Source: Nitrospiraceae bacterium (GTDB lineage: Bacteria; Nitrospirota; Nitrospiria; Nitrospirales; UBA8639). Taken from it: a stretch of 64,000 bases of DNA. This document shows positions 55,051-63,514 of this stretch, in pieces (within the stretch, counting starts at the first letter, position 1; each line of letters opens with the position of its first letter). The notes below the pieces were generated by a model, which ran no database searches, was not told the origin of the DNA, and worked only from the letters and a program-made list of their open reading frames with translations. The stretch spans positions 620,001-684,000 of the forward strand of contig JACKFE010000001.1 in assembly GCA_020632635.1 (NCBI GenBank), written 5' to 3'. The translations under genes and the position numbers were made by a program.

Positions 55051-55072
55051 CTCCGATCCTTTACAGTTCCAT

Positions 55073-55693
55073 ATGACTGAAACACTGGCGTTTTCACCAG
55101 AAGACCTCCGTCTCCTCGCCGATCAAGACTTTTTCCGGAAAAAAGCCGTCCTTTCAAAAAAAATCACACATACCTTAGAGGCACTGCACGCACAGCTTAT
55201 CCTGGAGACTAGCAACCAAGTACTGCTTGCGCCGGATGGGTTCAATCCTCAATCCGTGCAGTTCGTCAAAGGAGAACACTTGGAGGATTACCCTTATCAA
55301 TATGTAGATTTTCCTCGTTATTACACACGCGACGCAAAGTTTGCCTTCAGATCACTCTTCTGGTGGGGACACCATGTCGTATTTTCACTCCTGGTGGAAG
55401 GACCGTTGGTCACACACTATCGAAGAAATTTCTTTACCCGGTTCTCGGAAGTCGCGAACCGGCAACTGTGCTTGTCCTTGAGCCCATCCCTATGGGAATG
55501 GAAGACGGGAGCCGGATTGACCATGGAAATCACCTCCCAACGTCGATCGGAACTAGCTGCCGTCATGGATCGACGATCCGCATTGAAAATTGGTCGCTAT
55601 ATTCCGTTTGAACAGTCTCTCACGGAACCCGGGACCATCATCCAAGAAGGCATACACGCGTTTCGGTCCATTCTGCCTCTTATTACGGCCTAG
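55073..55693 (+). CDS. Protein of unknown function
   Basis: This 206-residue protein is cytoplasmic in character and has no familiar motif. It has an N-terminal helical part (EDLRLLADQDFFRKKAVL) and aromatic-rich middle segments DYPYQYVDFPRYYTRDAKF and RSLFWWGHHVVFSLLVEG. It is divergent from xth, whose start is 22 bp away. The gene has a good frame and typical composition. I do not recognise the family. Confidence 0.6.
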   Translation: MTETLAFSPEDLRLLADQDFFRKKAVLSKKITHTLEALHAQLILETSNQVLLAPDGFNPQSVQFVKGEHLEDYPYQYVDFPRYYTRDAKFAFRSLFWWGHHVVFSLLVEGPLVTHYRRNFFTRFSEVANRQLCLSLSPSLWEWKTGAGLTMEITSQRRSELAAVMDRRSALKIGRYIPFEQSLTEPGTIIQEGIHAFRSILPLITA

Positions 55694-55732
55694 ATCTCCT
55701 ATCCAGTTGGACCGGATCATTCATCTACATCA

Positions 55733-56263
55733 TTACTCCTCTTCCGCCAAGCCCAATAGCCCGGTGAGCTGCTCTACTGAGTAGGTGTGATCAAGGGATA
55801 ATTCCACAAGTCCGATTCCTGCGGCCTTCAATACGGTTTCCATTAACCGTTCCCGCTCATCCACCATGCCGGTATGTTCCTTCTCGTGACCAAACCTGAT
55901 TACCATTTGCGCCTGCCGGGTTCCCGGATGAACCAGCACCACATCCAAGCGGATGGGTTGGAGATTTCGCATCACCGCCCGTCTGGCGTCTTCATCCTTA
56001 TCCTGGAAGGACACCAATTGTAAGAGTGACAACTTGCCTAGGATTAAAAAATGATCCTGGACTGCCAGCTTCACCAAGTTGAAAATCGTGGCTTCTTCGG
56101 AGGAAAAAATCAAACGGGGACTGACTACCGTTTCGGCAGCATCTGAGACGCCACTCCTTGCCGATTCGTTAGACGACGGTTTGCGCCAAATCCACCACAA
56201 AAGAAGCCCTGCCCCGATCACCAATACGACTAAAAAAACTACCGACCATCCTTGAGAAACCAT
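55733..56263 (-). CDS. Membrane-anchored DUF2726-like protein
   Basis: The 176-residue protein starts with one hydrophobic anchor (VVFLVVLVIGAGLLLWWIW) and then has a soluble domain resembling DUF2726: RLIFSSEEATIFNLVKLA, RLDVVLVHPGTRQAQMVI and TVLKAAGIGLVEL. That fold is related to restriction-endonuclease-like folds in some proteins, but the catalytic residues are not clear here. The ATG at 56263 has GAGG nine bases upstream and is preferred over 56311. It lies downstream of anmK. Confidence 0.6.
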   Translation of the reverse strand: MVSQGWSVVFLVVLVIGAGLLLWWIWRKPSSNESARSGVSDAAETVVSPRLIFSSEEATIFNLVKLAVQDHFLILGKLSLLQLVSFQDKDEDARRAVMRNLQPIRLDVVLVHPGTRQAQMVIRFGHEKEHTGMVDERERLMETVLKAAGIGLVELSLDHTYSVEQLTGLLGLAEEE

Positions 56264-56323
56264 CCAGGAATCCCTCACCGCACCAGGTTGCCGATCATGA
56301 CAGACCAACAAACGAGAAATCGT

Positions 56324-57490
56324 TCATAGACGGGGACAGCCTTCCTTTCCAGGGGTGATGGATCCTAGAACCACCTGATGCCGGGCGCCGGTCACCATGG
56401 GTAAATTGGCACTGATGCCCTGCAGCGTTTGATAGGCCAAAATCGCAAAGGCCTGAGCCTCGAATGCCGTGGAATGCGATCCGCACGCATCCATGGTTTT
56501 GAGGGAAGCGGGAGCCAATACGATTTCCAACTCATGCCATAGACGAGCATTTCGGACACCTCCTCCCCCAGCCACCACCTCGTGAATAGGGAGGGAAATC
56601 CATTGTTGAGCATCCCTGATAACTTGGGCAATCAAGCGGCAACTGGTAGCCAACATGTCTGCAAAAGGCAATTTCTGCTTGCGTCCCTGTTTCAGGACCT
56701 GACGAATATAGGGCGCGCCAAATAGTTCACGCCCCGTAGATTTCGGAGGAGATTGGGAAAAATACGGGTGGGCAAGGAGCCAACCGAGGAACCGTTCATT
56801 GACGACTCCACGGGAGGCCTGTTTGCCTGCCCGGTCCATCCGTTGCCTACCCTGTGACTCTTCACCGATCAACCCATCCAGCAACATATTGCAAGGCCCC
56901 GTGTCAAAGGCACGGATGTGTCCCCATGGATTCTGTCCAGACAATACCGTTACATTCGCAATCCCCCCTAGATTGAGGACGAGGCGATTCACTCTTTTCT
57001 CATGGAACACGATGGCATGGGCATAGGGGGCGAGGGGGGCGCCCTCGCCCCCTGCCGCTAAATCTCGTGACCGAAAATCAGAGACCGTGGTCACTCCGGT
57101 GCGTTCAGCAATAATCGAGGGATCGCCAATTTGCAAGGTAGACCGCACGATCCCGACTCCGGCCTCTTTAACCGGAGCCGGCCGATGATACACTGTTTGC
57201 CCGTGGGATCCGATTAATGCCACGTTGTTTAAAGAAACTCGGCAAGACCGCGCCGTGCTGATGACCGCCGACGCAAACACCTCGCCCAATAAAGCATGGA
57301 GGTGGCACACCTCGGAGACCGATCCACATTCAGCTACATGCAAAATCCGCCGGCGAAGAGAAGGAGAATAGGGATAGCCTTGATGCCCCAGTAATTGGAC
57401 TTTTAACCGGTGGCCTTTGCCGGTAATCGCGACCAAGGACACATCTACCCCGTCCATAGAAGTCCCAGACATCACCCCAGCCACAATCAT
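56324..57490 (-). CDS. anmK: Anhydro-N-acetylmuramic acid kinase
   Basis: AnmK phosphorylates and opens 1,6-anhydro-MurNAc during cell-wall recycling. The 388-residue protein has GVMSGTSMDGVDVSLVAI (about residue 5), GSHGQTVYHRP (about 95) with catalytic Asp nearby, VLNLGGIANVTVL (about 170) and the C-terminal EAQAFAILAYQTL. It probably works with lytic transglycosylases such as the one at 21.2 kb. It is upstream of the DUF2726-like gene on the same strand. Confidence 0.95.
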   Translation of the reverse strand: MIVAGVMSGTSMDGVDVSLVAITGKGHRLKVQLLGHQGYPYSPSLRRRILHVAECGSVSEVCHLHALLGEVFASAVISTARSCRVSLNNVALIGSHGQTVYHRPAPVKEAGVGIVRSTLQIGDPSIIAERTGVTTVSDFRSRDLAAGGEGAPLAPYAHAIVFHEKRVNRLVLNLGGIANVTVLSGQNPWGHIRAFDTGPCNMLLDGLIGEESQGRQRMDRAGKQASRGVVNERFLGWLLAHPYFSQSPPKSTGRELFGAPYIRQVLKQGRKQKLPFADMLATSCRLIAQVIRDAQQWISLPIHEVVAGGGGVRNARLWHELEIVLAPASLKTMDACGSHSTAFEAQAFAILAYQTLQGISANLPMVTGARHQVVLGSITPGKEGCPRL

Positions 57491-57589
57491 GGTTTTTCCT
57501 GCTTTCGCAAGAATGGGAAAATGTCCTGACGCACGGTCAGAAGCCGCAATGAAGGCCTCATGGTTTTCAGGAGAACATCCACGGAATGC

Positions 57590-58006
57590 TCAAATAATCG
57601 GCGTGACCTGCTTACGACGGTCCCAAACCATCCCAGTTTGTTCCTTATCCGAAAAACCCAGAGAAGCGTAAAACCCTTGGTAACGTCTGGTACACAACCA
57701 AAATAACTCCACATCTTTCAGCGAAGGATGCGCCAGCATACGATGGACAATGCCTTTGCCAATATCCCGATTATGGTAAGGCCGATCCACGATGACATCC
57801 CAAATCGAGGCTCGAAAGACAAAGTCGGTCAACACACGCCCAAACCCCACCAAATTTTCGTCATCCCAAGCGGTAATGACCAAGTCCGTATGAGCAAGCA
57901 TTTTCTCCGAATCCTCCAAGGTCCGGCCCCGCGCCCAATCGGTCTGTTCGAAAAGCCTCAGCAGGTGGTGCAGCGGAAAGGTCTTTGAATCAAGAAAGGT
58001 GATCAT
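57590..58006 (-). CDS. GNAT-family N-acetyltransferase
   Basis: The 138-residue protein has the GNAT acetyl-CoA fold: VDRPYHNRDIGKGIVHRML gives the Q/R-x-x-G-x-G/A-type loop (about residue 76), and ENLVGFGRVLTDFVFRASIW gives the central strands. The C-terminal LCTRRYQGFYASLGF is the usual motif B/end pattern. The substrate cannot be predicted. It is about 100 bp upstream of anmK. Confidence 0.85.
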   Translation of the reverse strand: MITFLDSKTFPLHHLLRLFEQTDWARGRTLEDSEKMLAHTDLVITAWDDENLVGFGRVLTDFVFRASIWDVIVDRPYHNRDIGKGIVHRMLAHPSLKDVELFWLCTRRYQGFYASLGFSDKEQTGMVWDRRKQVTPII

Positions 58007-58268
58007 AGGTAAGAGAAAAACGTATCCGTTCCGTGGCAGAGAGTCATGAGCGATCCATGGTCATGGAATCGCAAAAGGGGAAGCAGGACACCAAACCCTC
58101 AGGCAGAATCATCTCAGGATGCATGCCAGGCAATCGAAACTTCTCCCCCTCGCTCCGTTAAGAGTACATCCGAAGCGGATCCTAGCAAAATCTTATTATA
58201 CGTTGGCAGATTGTGACAGGATATATTACACTAAGTCCACCATTTCCTGCTGACTGGGAGTATAATTC

Positions 58269-58448
58269 ATGTCCATGCTCGTTCGAAAATGCCCCAAGTG
58301 TTCAAAGCTTTTTTGGAAAAAAGAAGAAGAGGTTCAATACGTGGATGAGAACACACTAAAAGTCGTGTGCAACCACTGCCAGCAAGTCCTTCGGATTCCC
58401 CTCATTACCCAGGGGGCCAATGCCGGCGCTCCCAAGATGGGACATTAA
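58269..58448 (+). CDS. Small zinc-ribbon protein (59 residues)
   Basis: This 59-residue protein begins MSMLVRKCPKCSKLF, with a second CxxC (VVCNHCQQVL, about residues 34-37), forming a zinc ribbon. GGGAG lies nine bases before the ATG. Its frame is too short for usual cut-offs. It is divergent from the GNAT gene and 60 bp upstream of the esterase. The role is unknown. Confidence 0.75.
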   Translation: MSMLVRKCPKCSKLFWKKEEEVQYVDENTLKVVCNHCQQVLRIPLITQGANAGAPKMGH

Positions 58449-58507
58449 CCTCGTTCATGATTCACTCGGGGCCTTATTCTTCCCTCCCAATATTTGACTG
58501 ACCGCCC

Positions 58508-59230
58508 ATGCGAAAAGAACAATGGGCTGATCTCGATATTTGCATCACGGGTGGAACTGACGCACTTGGTGGAGGGCATGGTCCACTCGTCGTCCTCCTT
58601 CATGGGTTTGGGGCACCGGGAGATGACCTGGTCCCGCTCACCCCATATTTACAAACTCGCCAAGACGTTCGCTTCCTCTTCCCGGCTGCCCCTCTGAGCC
58701 TGAACTTTGGCATGGGGGATGCTCGCGCCTGGTGGATGCTGGACATGGAACGGCTTATGAGAGCCAGAGCCCAAGGGCAGTGGGAGGCACTCTCCCTGGA
58801 AATTCCCCGTGGATTGGAATCAGCTCGTACACGGCTCGCTGATTTGCTCCAGGTAGCGACTCATGAACTAGCGGTTCCGCAGAATCAGTTGGTGTTGGGA
58901 GGGTTCTCCCAAGGCTCTATGCTAGCCCTCGATTATGCCTTACACTCAGACATCTCTTTGGCTGGACTCATCCTTCTTTCGTCCACGCTCATCGCCAAAA
59001 ACCAGTGGCTTGCCGCACTTCCGGCACGCCAGGGATTGGCCGTCTTTCAAAGTCATGGCCAAGAGGATGACATTTTAGCGCATACCGTCGCCCAACAACT
59101 GCGAGATCACTTGCTAGCAGCCGGATTGCCGGTGCAATGGGTGGACTTCCCAGGAGGGCATGAAATTCCTTTTCCGGTCTTAAACGCACTAGGGTCCTTT
59201 CTCCACAAGGTCCTTCCTCCGCCTGCTTAA
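58508..59230 (+). CDS. Alpha/beta-hydrolase (carboxylesterase/phospholipase family)
   Basis: The 240-residue serine hydrolase has the oxyanion-loop motif LLHGFGAPGDDLVPLTPYL (about residue 30), the nucleophile elbow GGFSQGSMLALDYAL (about 138), and acid/histidine motifs SHGQEDDI and FPGGHEIP. It resembles the YpfH/phospholipase-carboxylesterase group, which cleaves short-chain esters or thioesters. There is no signal peptide, so it is cytoplasmic. The physiological substrate is unknown. Confidence 0.88.
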   Translation: MRKEQWADLDICITGGTDALGGGHGPLVVLLHGFGAPGDDLVPLTPYLQTRQDVRFLFPAAPLSLNFGMGDARAWWMLDMERLMRARAQGQWEALSLEIPRGLESARTRLADLLQVATHELAVPQNQLVLGGFSQGSMLALDYALHSDISLAGLILLSSTLIAKNQWLAALPARQGLAVFQSHGQEDDILAHTVAQQLRDHLLAAGLPVQWVDFPGGHEIPFPVLNALGSFLHKVLPPPA

Positions 59231-59311
59231 CACGCCTTTCGTCATTGCGCAGAAAAAACATCCTCCGGTATATTGATCAGGTATTTAGAGAAGGAGGAAT
59301 AAATACTGCGC

Positions 59312-59560
59312 ATGATGACCTTCGAACATCTCACAGCCTATATCAAGCAAGCTCTGACAGATGCAGACGTCTCTATCACTGATCGAACCGGAACGATGGA
59401 TCATTTTACGATCAAAGTGATTTCAGACGGGTTCAAGGAAAAAAACTTGTTGGATCGCCATCGTATGATATACCAAGCGCTGGATGCCCCCATGAAAGAT
59501 GGACGGATTCATGCACTGGAAATTCAAGCCAAAACGAGAGAAGAAGCTAAAGGAGGATAA
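59312..59560 (+). CDS. BolA-family protein
   Basis: The 82-residue protein has the BolA/IbaG-like pattern: DHFTIKVISDGFKEKNLLDR, HRMIYQAL and a terminal GRIHALEIQAKT. BolA proteins pair with monothiol glutaredoxins to handle Fe-S clusters. GGAGG lies about 14 bases before the ATG, a long spacing. It is directly followed, four bases later, by the glutaredoxin gene. Confidence 0.92.
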   Translation: MMTFEHLTAYIKQALTDADVSITDRTGTMDHFTIKVISDGFKEKNLLDRHRMIYQALDAPMKDGRIHALEIQAKTREEAKGG

Positions 59561-59564
59561 CCAA

Positions 59565-59897
59565 ATGAGTAGCCCACTAGAAGATGAAATTAAACAGGAA
59601 ATCGCCACGCACAAAATTTTGATTTATGGCAAAGGCACGAAAACCGCGCCTCAATGTGGCTTCACGGTTGAGACCATGGATTTTTTCAATAAATTTGGGT
59701 ACCCCTACGAACTCATTAATGTGCTCCCCAACCCGGAAAAGCGTGAAGCCCTGAACAAAATGACCAATTGGCCCACCTTGCCCAAAGTGTTCATCAATGG
59801 CACGTTTTATGGGGACACCGACATCTTGGGCCCCATGGAAGAAAAAGGGGAACTGCAACCTCTCCTCAAAGAAGCCTTTCAGACCCCTTCTGCCTAG
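59565..59897 (+). CDS. Monothiol glutaredoxin, CGFT variant
   Basis: Monothiol glutaredoxins hold Fe-S clusters with BolA. The 110-residue protein starts MSSPLEDEIKQEIATHKILI and has the active-site region YGKGTKTAPQCGFT, with Cys31 but Thr in place of the usual serine of CGFS. The cis-Pro region is WPTLPKVFINGTF, and GDTDIL replaces the GGCDI glutathione site. GGAGG eight bases before the ATG supports this start. It follows the BolA gene in the same operon. Confidence 0.9.
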   Translation: MSSPLEDEIKQEIATHKILIYGKGTKTAPQCGFTVETMDFFNKFGYPYELINVLPNPEKREALNKMTNWPTLPKVFINGTFYGDTDILGPMEEKGELQPLLKEAFQTPSA

Positions 59898-60148
59898 CTT
59901 TCGTTATCGCGATCGATCCTGACCACGCCTCTTTGGGAAACCCAAGGGGGCGTGGTAGAACCCTGCTCTTCTGAGCCAAACAGGCTCCTTTGTCCAGGGG
60001 CTTCATTTCTCTTTTCCCTTGATCCTCCGCCGAGAATATCTCTTTCCCAAATTTTTTTGACTATTGTACGGGAATAATGTCCGTGATGTTTGGCTGCTGC
60101 CTGATCCTGGATTTTACGGACCCGCATCTTAAGCCGCTTCGTTTTCAT
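59894..60148 (-). CDS. Possible small basic protein
   Basis: The frame from 60148 begins MKTKRLKMRVRKIQDQAAAK and gives 84 residues, basic at the start. It has some protein-like character, but it crosses the hairpin after the glutaredoxin gene, runs into the glutaredoxin stop, and lacks a clear ribosome-binding site. It may be a chance frame. Confidence 0.2.
   Translation of the reverse strand: MKTKRLKMRVRKIQDQAAAKHHGHYSRTIVKKIWERDILGGGSREKRNEAPGQRSLFGSEEQGSTTPPWVSQRGVVRIDRDNES
59923..59955. repeat. Strong 15-bp inverted repeat
   Basis: CCACGCCTCTTTGGG pairs, with several G-T pairs, with CCCAAGGGGGCGTGG around AAA, forming a tight hairpin 26 bp after the glutaredoxin stop. No T-run follows on either strand, so it may be a terminator that needs help, or an mRNA-stabilising end. 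Confidence 0.6.
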
Positions 60149-60213
60149 CCGATATCCCCAGATAAGAACAACACCCAAGGGACAACCAGGTTTTCCTTGC
60201 AGGCTGAACATTG

Positions 60214-60897
60214 ATGAACCACCGCTTTCCCCAATTCTCTCAAAGACGAAATCGGCCTTGGCAGCCGGGCTGGATCCTATCCATTCTGCTGTTATTGGGC
60301 ATCCTGACCTCCTCAACCGCACTGGGCAACCATTTCAACGACCACCACAAATTTGATATCCATAAATCAGATGAAGGAGCATGGTACAGTCAAGATCCCA
60401 CCCTACAACAGTTTCTTGCTCCGCAAACGCCACCGAATCCTCAAAGCCAAAACCTGACCCATTCAGACGCGGCATGGCCCCCATCCCACAATTCCCCCTC
60501 TCCGCAGTCGAAAACCCCATCCGCTCAAGATCCGGTAATCCCAACAGTGGAGCAGGGATGGACCTTTCTCTTAAAGGGAAATCCCACAGCCGCTCTCTCG
60601 GTCTACCGCCAAACCCTCAGTCGTCAACCGCATTCGTCCCACGCGTTATTAGGATTGGGCATGACACTCAAATCTCTGGGGAAAATACAGGAGGCAAAAG
60701 AAGCCATGACCCAGGCGTTAGAGCTGGATCCCCAGTTAGCCTCAGCCTTGGTTCACTTAGGCTATCTCTATGCAGATCAGCCATCAGGGGCTTCCGACCC
60801 CGATACCGCTCGCCGCCTTTTTCAAAAGGCCGGACACATGGGGGATCCCTTTGCCCGCATTGCCTTACTCGACCTCAAAAACCGCACGGGGTTGTAA
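60214..60897 (+). CDS. Exported TPR protein at the pilus/secretion locus
   Basis: The 227-residue protein has a signal or anchor segment (ILSILLLLGILTSSTALG, about residues 22-39), a Pro/Ser-rich linker, and a C-terminal TPR region (AALSVYRQTLSRQPHSSHAL, EAMTQALELDPQLASALVHL). Near residue 110 it has WTFLLKGNPTAA. TPR proteins at pilus loci, such as PilF-like pilotins, assist secretin assembly, but this one has no lipobox. It precedes the pseudopilin gene. Confidence 0.75.
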   Translation: MNHRFPQFSQRRNRPWQPGWILSILLLLGILTSSTALGNHFNDHHKFDIHKSDEGAWYSQDPTLQQFLAPQTPPNPQSQNLTHSDAAWPPSHNSPSPQSKTPSAQDPVIPTVEQGWTFLLKGNPTAALSVYRQTLSRQPHSSHALLGLGMTLKSLGKIQEAKEAMTQALELDPQLASALVHLGYLYADQPSGASDPDTARRLFQKAGHMGDPFARIALLDLKNRTGL

Positions 60898-61020
60898 CCC
60901 GTTCCTGAAGACCCGCATCTCAAGGTTCACATTTCCAACACCGATGAAAAGAATTGGTCCTGCCCCCAGGCCTATTGTTCGGCGCGGGACACCGTCCATT
61001 CATTGCAAGGAGCACCGGTT

Positions 61021-61704
61021 ATGCATATCTTCCTTCCTCGTTCTCTTCGTCGATCACAGGGATTCACCCTCGTCGAAATGATTGGAGTATTGGCCATCAT
61101 TGCAATCCTGATTGCCCTATTGCTCCCCAAAATCTTTTCACTCATTGCTTCCTCCAATGCGCGTTCGTTGGCCGCGGCTCTTCGAACCTATGAAACGGCG
61201 GTGGCAAACTACTACTCAGATGTGGGAACGCTCTATCCACTCAATGCCACAGGAGTTCCAGCCGCCGAGGCTGGCGGAAATAGTGGCACAGTGACCTCAC
61301 TCCCTGCTCGCCTCACCTTAAATGCCTCGGACCCGCTCAATACCGGCACGAATCAATGGGTTCGATTCCGTGGACCTTACTTGGAAAAATTCAATACCAA
61401 CACCCCTCCTGGACTCGGCACCACCATGTTCATGCCAGCCACCGCAGCCATCGCCCTAGGCGGAGCCGTCACCGGCACAAACATTGGGTGGGACTTAAAG
61501 GGAGATGACGGGAACAGTGATATTCCCACGGGAGCCAGAGTCGCGTACCTTCGAGTAGATGGAATATCAGATACTGAATTTAATGAATTGGATGGCATCA
61601 TCGATTCAGGAATTGGGACGAATTTGGCAGAACGCCAACTGCGGGGACGAGTGAAATATAATCCAGCAAATGATCGCATGTACATTTATCTCGCTCATCA
61701 GTAA
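61021..61704 (+). CDS. Type IV pilin / pseudopilin
   Basis: The 227-residue protein has a class III leader: RRSQG-FTLVEMIGVLAIIAILIALLLP (basic leader, Gly before the cleavage, Glu at +5), then a long hydrophobic helix. It should be cleaved by prepilin peptidase and polymerise. The globular part is beta-rich with several Gly/Thr loops. AAGGAG nine bases upstream favours the ATG at 61021. It precedes the ATPase gene, fitting a pilus or type II secretion role. Confidence 0.9.
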   Translation: MHIFLPRSLRRSQGFTLVEMIGVLAIIAILIALLLPKIFSLIASSNARSLAAALRTYETAVANYYSDVGTLYPLNATGVPAAEAGGNSGTVTSLPARLTLNASDPLNTGTNQWVRFRGPYLEKFNTNTPPGLGTTMFMPATAAIALGGAVTGTNIGWDLKGDDGNSDIPTGARVAYLRVDGISDTEFNELDGIIDSGIGTNLAERQLRGRVKYNPANDRMYIYLAHQ

Positions 61705-61831
61705 TCAGGCGTCTCGACAAGGCGCAAGTCCTTTCCATAGGGACCATCGACACTCAGCCCGGATGGACGTCTTCGGTCAACTCAAGGACTCTCACATACT
61801 CCACGGGCATCCCACTCGAAGGTGATGGTTG

Positions 61832-63514
61832 ATGACCACGCCCACCACGATCCTTAACCGTCCCCCTCTGGGCACACGACTCCTCCAAGACGGACAGCTC
61901 AATCCAGAACAATTGGACCTCGCCGTACGGGAGGCTAAACGGCAAGGACTTCTGCTGGGTCAAGTGCTCGTCAGTTTGGGGTTTATTTCCGAATCGACTC
62001 TGGCCCGCTATTTGGCCATCGGAACCCACACCGACATAGTCGATCTGGCAGATCTATTCATTGCCCCTCCTATCCTTGACCTCATTCCGTATTCCCTAGC
62101 CAAACAGCACCAGGTCCTGCCCCTCAACAAACACGGTGGCATCCTAACCATCGCCATGGCCGATCCATTAAACATCCTGGCCGTGGACACCATCGAGTGC
62201 CTGACCGGACTCAATGTCAAAACCCAAACGGCCCCCACGCAGGAATTGATCGAAGCCATTGAACGACATTACGCCCACAGTGAATCCATCAAGCAATTGC
62301 TGGATGAACTCACCTTACGAGGCATCTCCGAACTCGGGGAGGAAAGCAGCGGAGAAGCCCCCATTATCCGGCTGTGCAATCAACTGATCACGGCGGCGAT
62401 TCAATCCCGGGTCACGGACATTCATGTCGAGCCCGACGAACAATATCTTCGGGTCCGCATGCGCATTGATGGCGTACTGGCGCAAGAAATTCTGATTCCC
62501 AAACAGTTACAGGCCCCCATTTCCGCGCGACTCAAACTCATGGCCAATTTGAATTTAACGGAAAAACGCATTCCGCAAGACGGTCGCATTCCCTTTACTC
62601 TAGGAACCCGGCGGATTGACCTCAGGGTCTCGACTCTTCCCACGAATTTTGGAGAAAGCATCGTGCTTCGCGTACTGGATAAAGGGTCAGTCAAGTTGGA
62701 ATTTGGATCGCTGGGGCTTACCGCAGAGGACCAGTCCCGTATCCAATCACTGATTAAGCGCCCTCACGGCATCATCTTGGTCACCGGCCCGACCGGGAGT
62801 GGCAAAACCACCACCCTCTATACCGCGCTCCGTCATGTCAACGCCAAGGAGCTGAGTGTCTTCACATTGGAGGATCCGATCGAATACCAAATGCCCATGA
62901 TTCGCCAAACCCAGGTCAACCCTGAAATCGGCATGACGTTCGCCGCCGGACTCCGGGCTCTCCTCCGTCAAGACCCCGATGTCATTCTAGTCGGCGAAAT
63001 TCGAGATCAGGAAACCGCAGACTTAGCCATGCGCGCCGCGCTGACCGGCCATCTGGTATTTTCCACCCTTCACACCAATGATGCGCTCGGCGCCATTCCC
63101 CGACTCATCGACATGGGGGTGGAACCCTTCTTGTTGGCCTCGGCCCTGACCGCGGTAATTGGACAGCGCCTGGTTCGATGCATTTGTCACGATTGCAAGA
63201 TTGAACGACCCCAAGCGCATACCATTCTGTCGGAACTCGGCCTAGACCCCACAGAGATGGACAATCCACAACTATGGAGAGGGGGAGGATGTCGCACCTG
63301 CGGTCAGACCGGCTTCAAGGGGCGCGTGGGAATTTACGAAATTGTTCATATTACCGAACCCCTGCATGCCCCAATCGTCCATGGTCCAGATATGGCCGGA
63401 ATCCGGGCGATTATCCAGAAGGATGGTCAGCCAACCATGTTTCGGGACGGCCTTAACAAAGCACTTCAGGGTCTGACGACCATTGAAGAAGTTATACGGG
63501 TGACGGGTGGGTAA
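61832..63514 (+). CDS. GspE/PilB-type assembly ATPase
   Basis: This hexameric ATPase powers pilin or pseudopilin assembly. The 560-residue protein has an N-terminal MshEN domain (LLQDGQLNPEQLDLAVREAK), the Walker A motif GPTGSGKTTTLYTAL (about residue 317), an Asp box with LRQDPDVILVGEIRD (about 378), a His box HLVFSTLHTNDA and a zinc motif with CICHDC and CRTCG (about 450-490). PilB and GspE cannot be told apart from sequence. The stop overlaps the next gene by 8 bp. Confidence 0.93.
   Translation: MTTPTTILNRPPLGTRLLQDGQLNPEQLDLAVREAKRQGLLLGQVLVSLGFISESTLARYLAIGTHTDIVDLADLFIAPPILDLIPYSLAKQHQVLPLNKHGGILTIAMADPLNILAVDTIECLTGLNVKTQTAPTQELIEAIERHYAHSESIKQLLDELTLRGISELGEESSGEAPIIRLCNQLITAAIQSRVTDIHVEPDEQYLRVRMRIDGVLAQEILIPKQLQAPISARLKLMANLNLTEKRIPQDGRIPFTLGTRRIDLRVSTLPTNFGESIVLRVLDKGSVKLEFGSLGLTAEDQSRIQSLIKRPHGIILVTGPTGSGKTTTLYTALRHVNAKELSVFTLEDPIEYQMPMIRQTQVNPEIGMTFAAGLRALLRQDPDVILVGEIRDQETADLAMRAALTGHLVFSTLHTNDALGAIPRLIDMGVEPFLLASALTAVIGQRLVRCICHDCKIERPQAHTILSELGLDPTEMDNPQLWRGGGCRTCGQTGFKGRVGIYEIVHITEPLHAPIVHGPDMAGIRAIIQKDGQPTMFRDGLNKALQGLTTIEEVIRVTGG

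Noticed and set aside
59894..60322. 142-codon frame antisense to the TPR protein leader
   Set aside because: The first part overlaps a good plus-strand gene; only the shorter part is listed, with low confidence.
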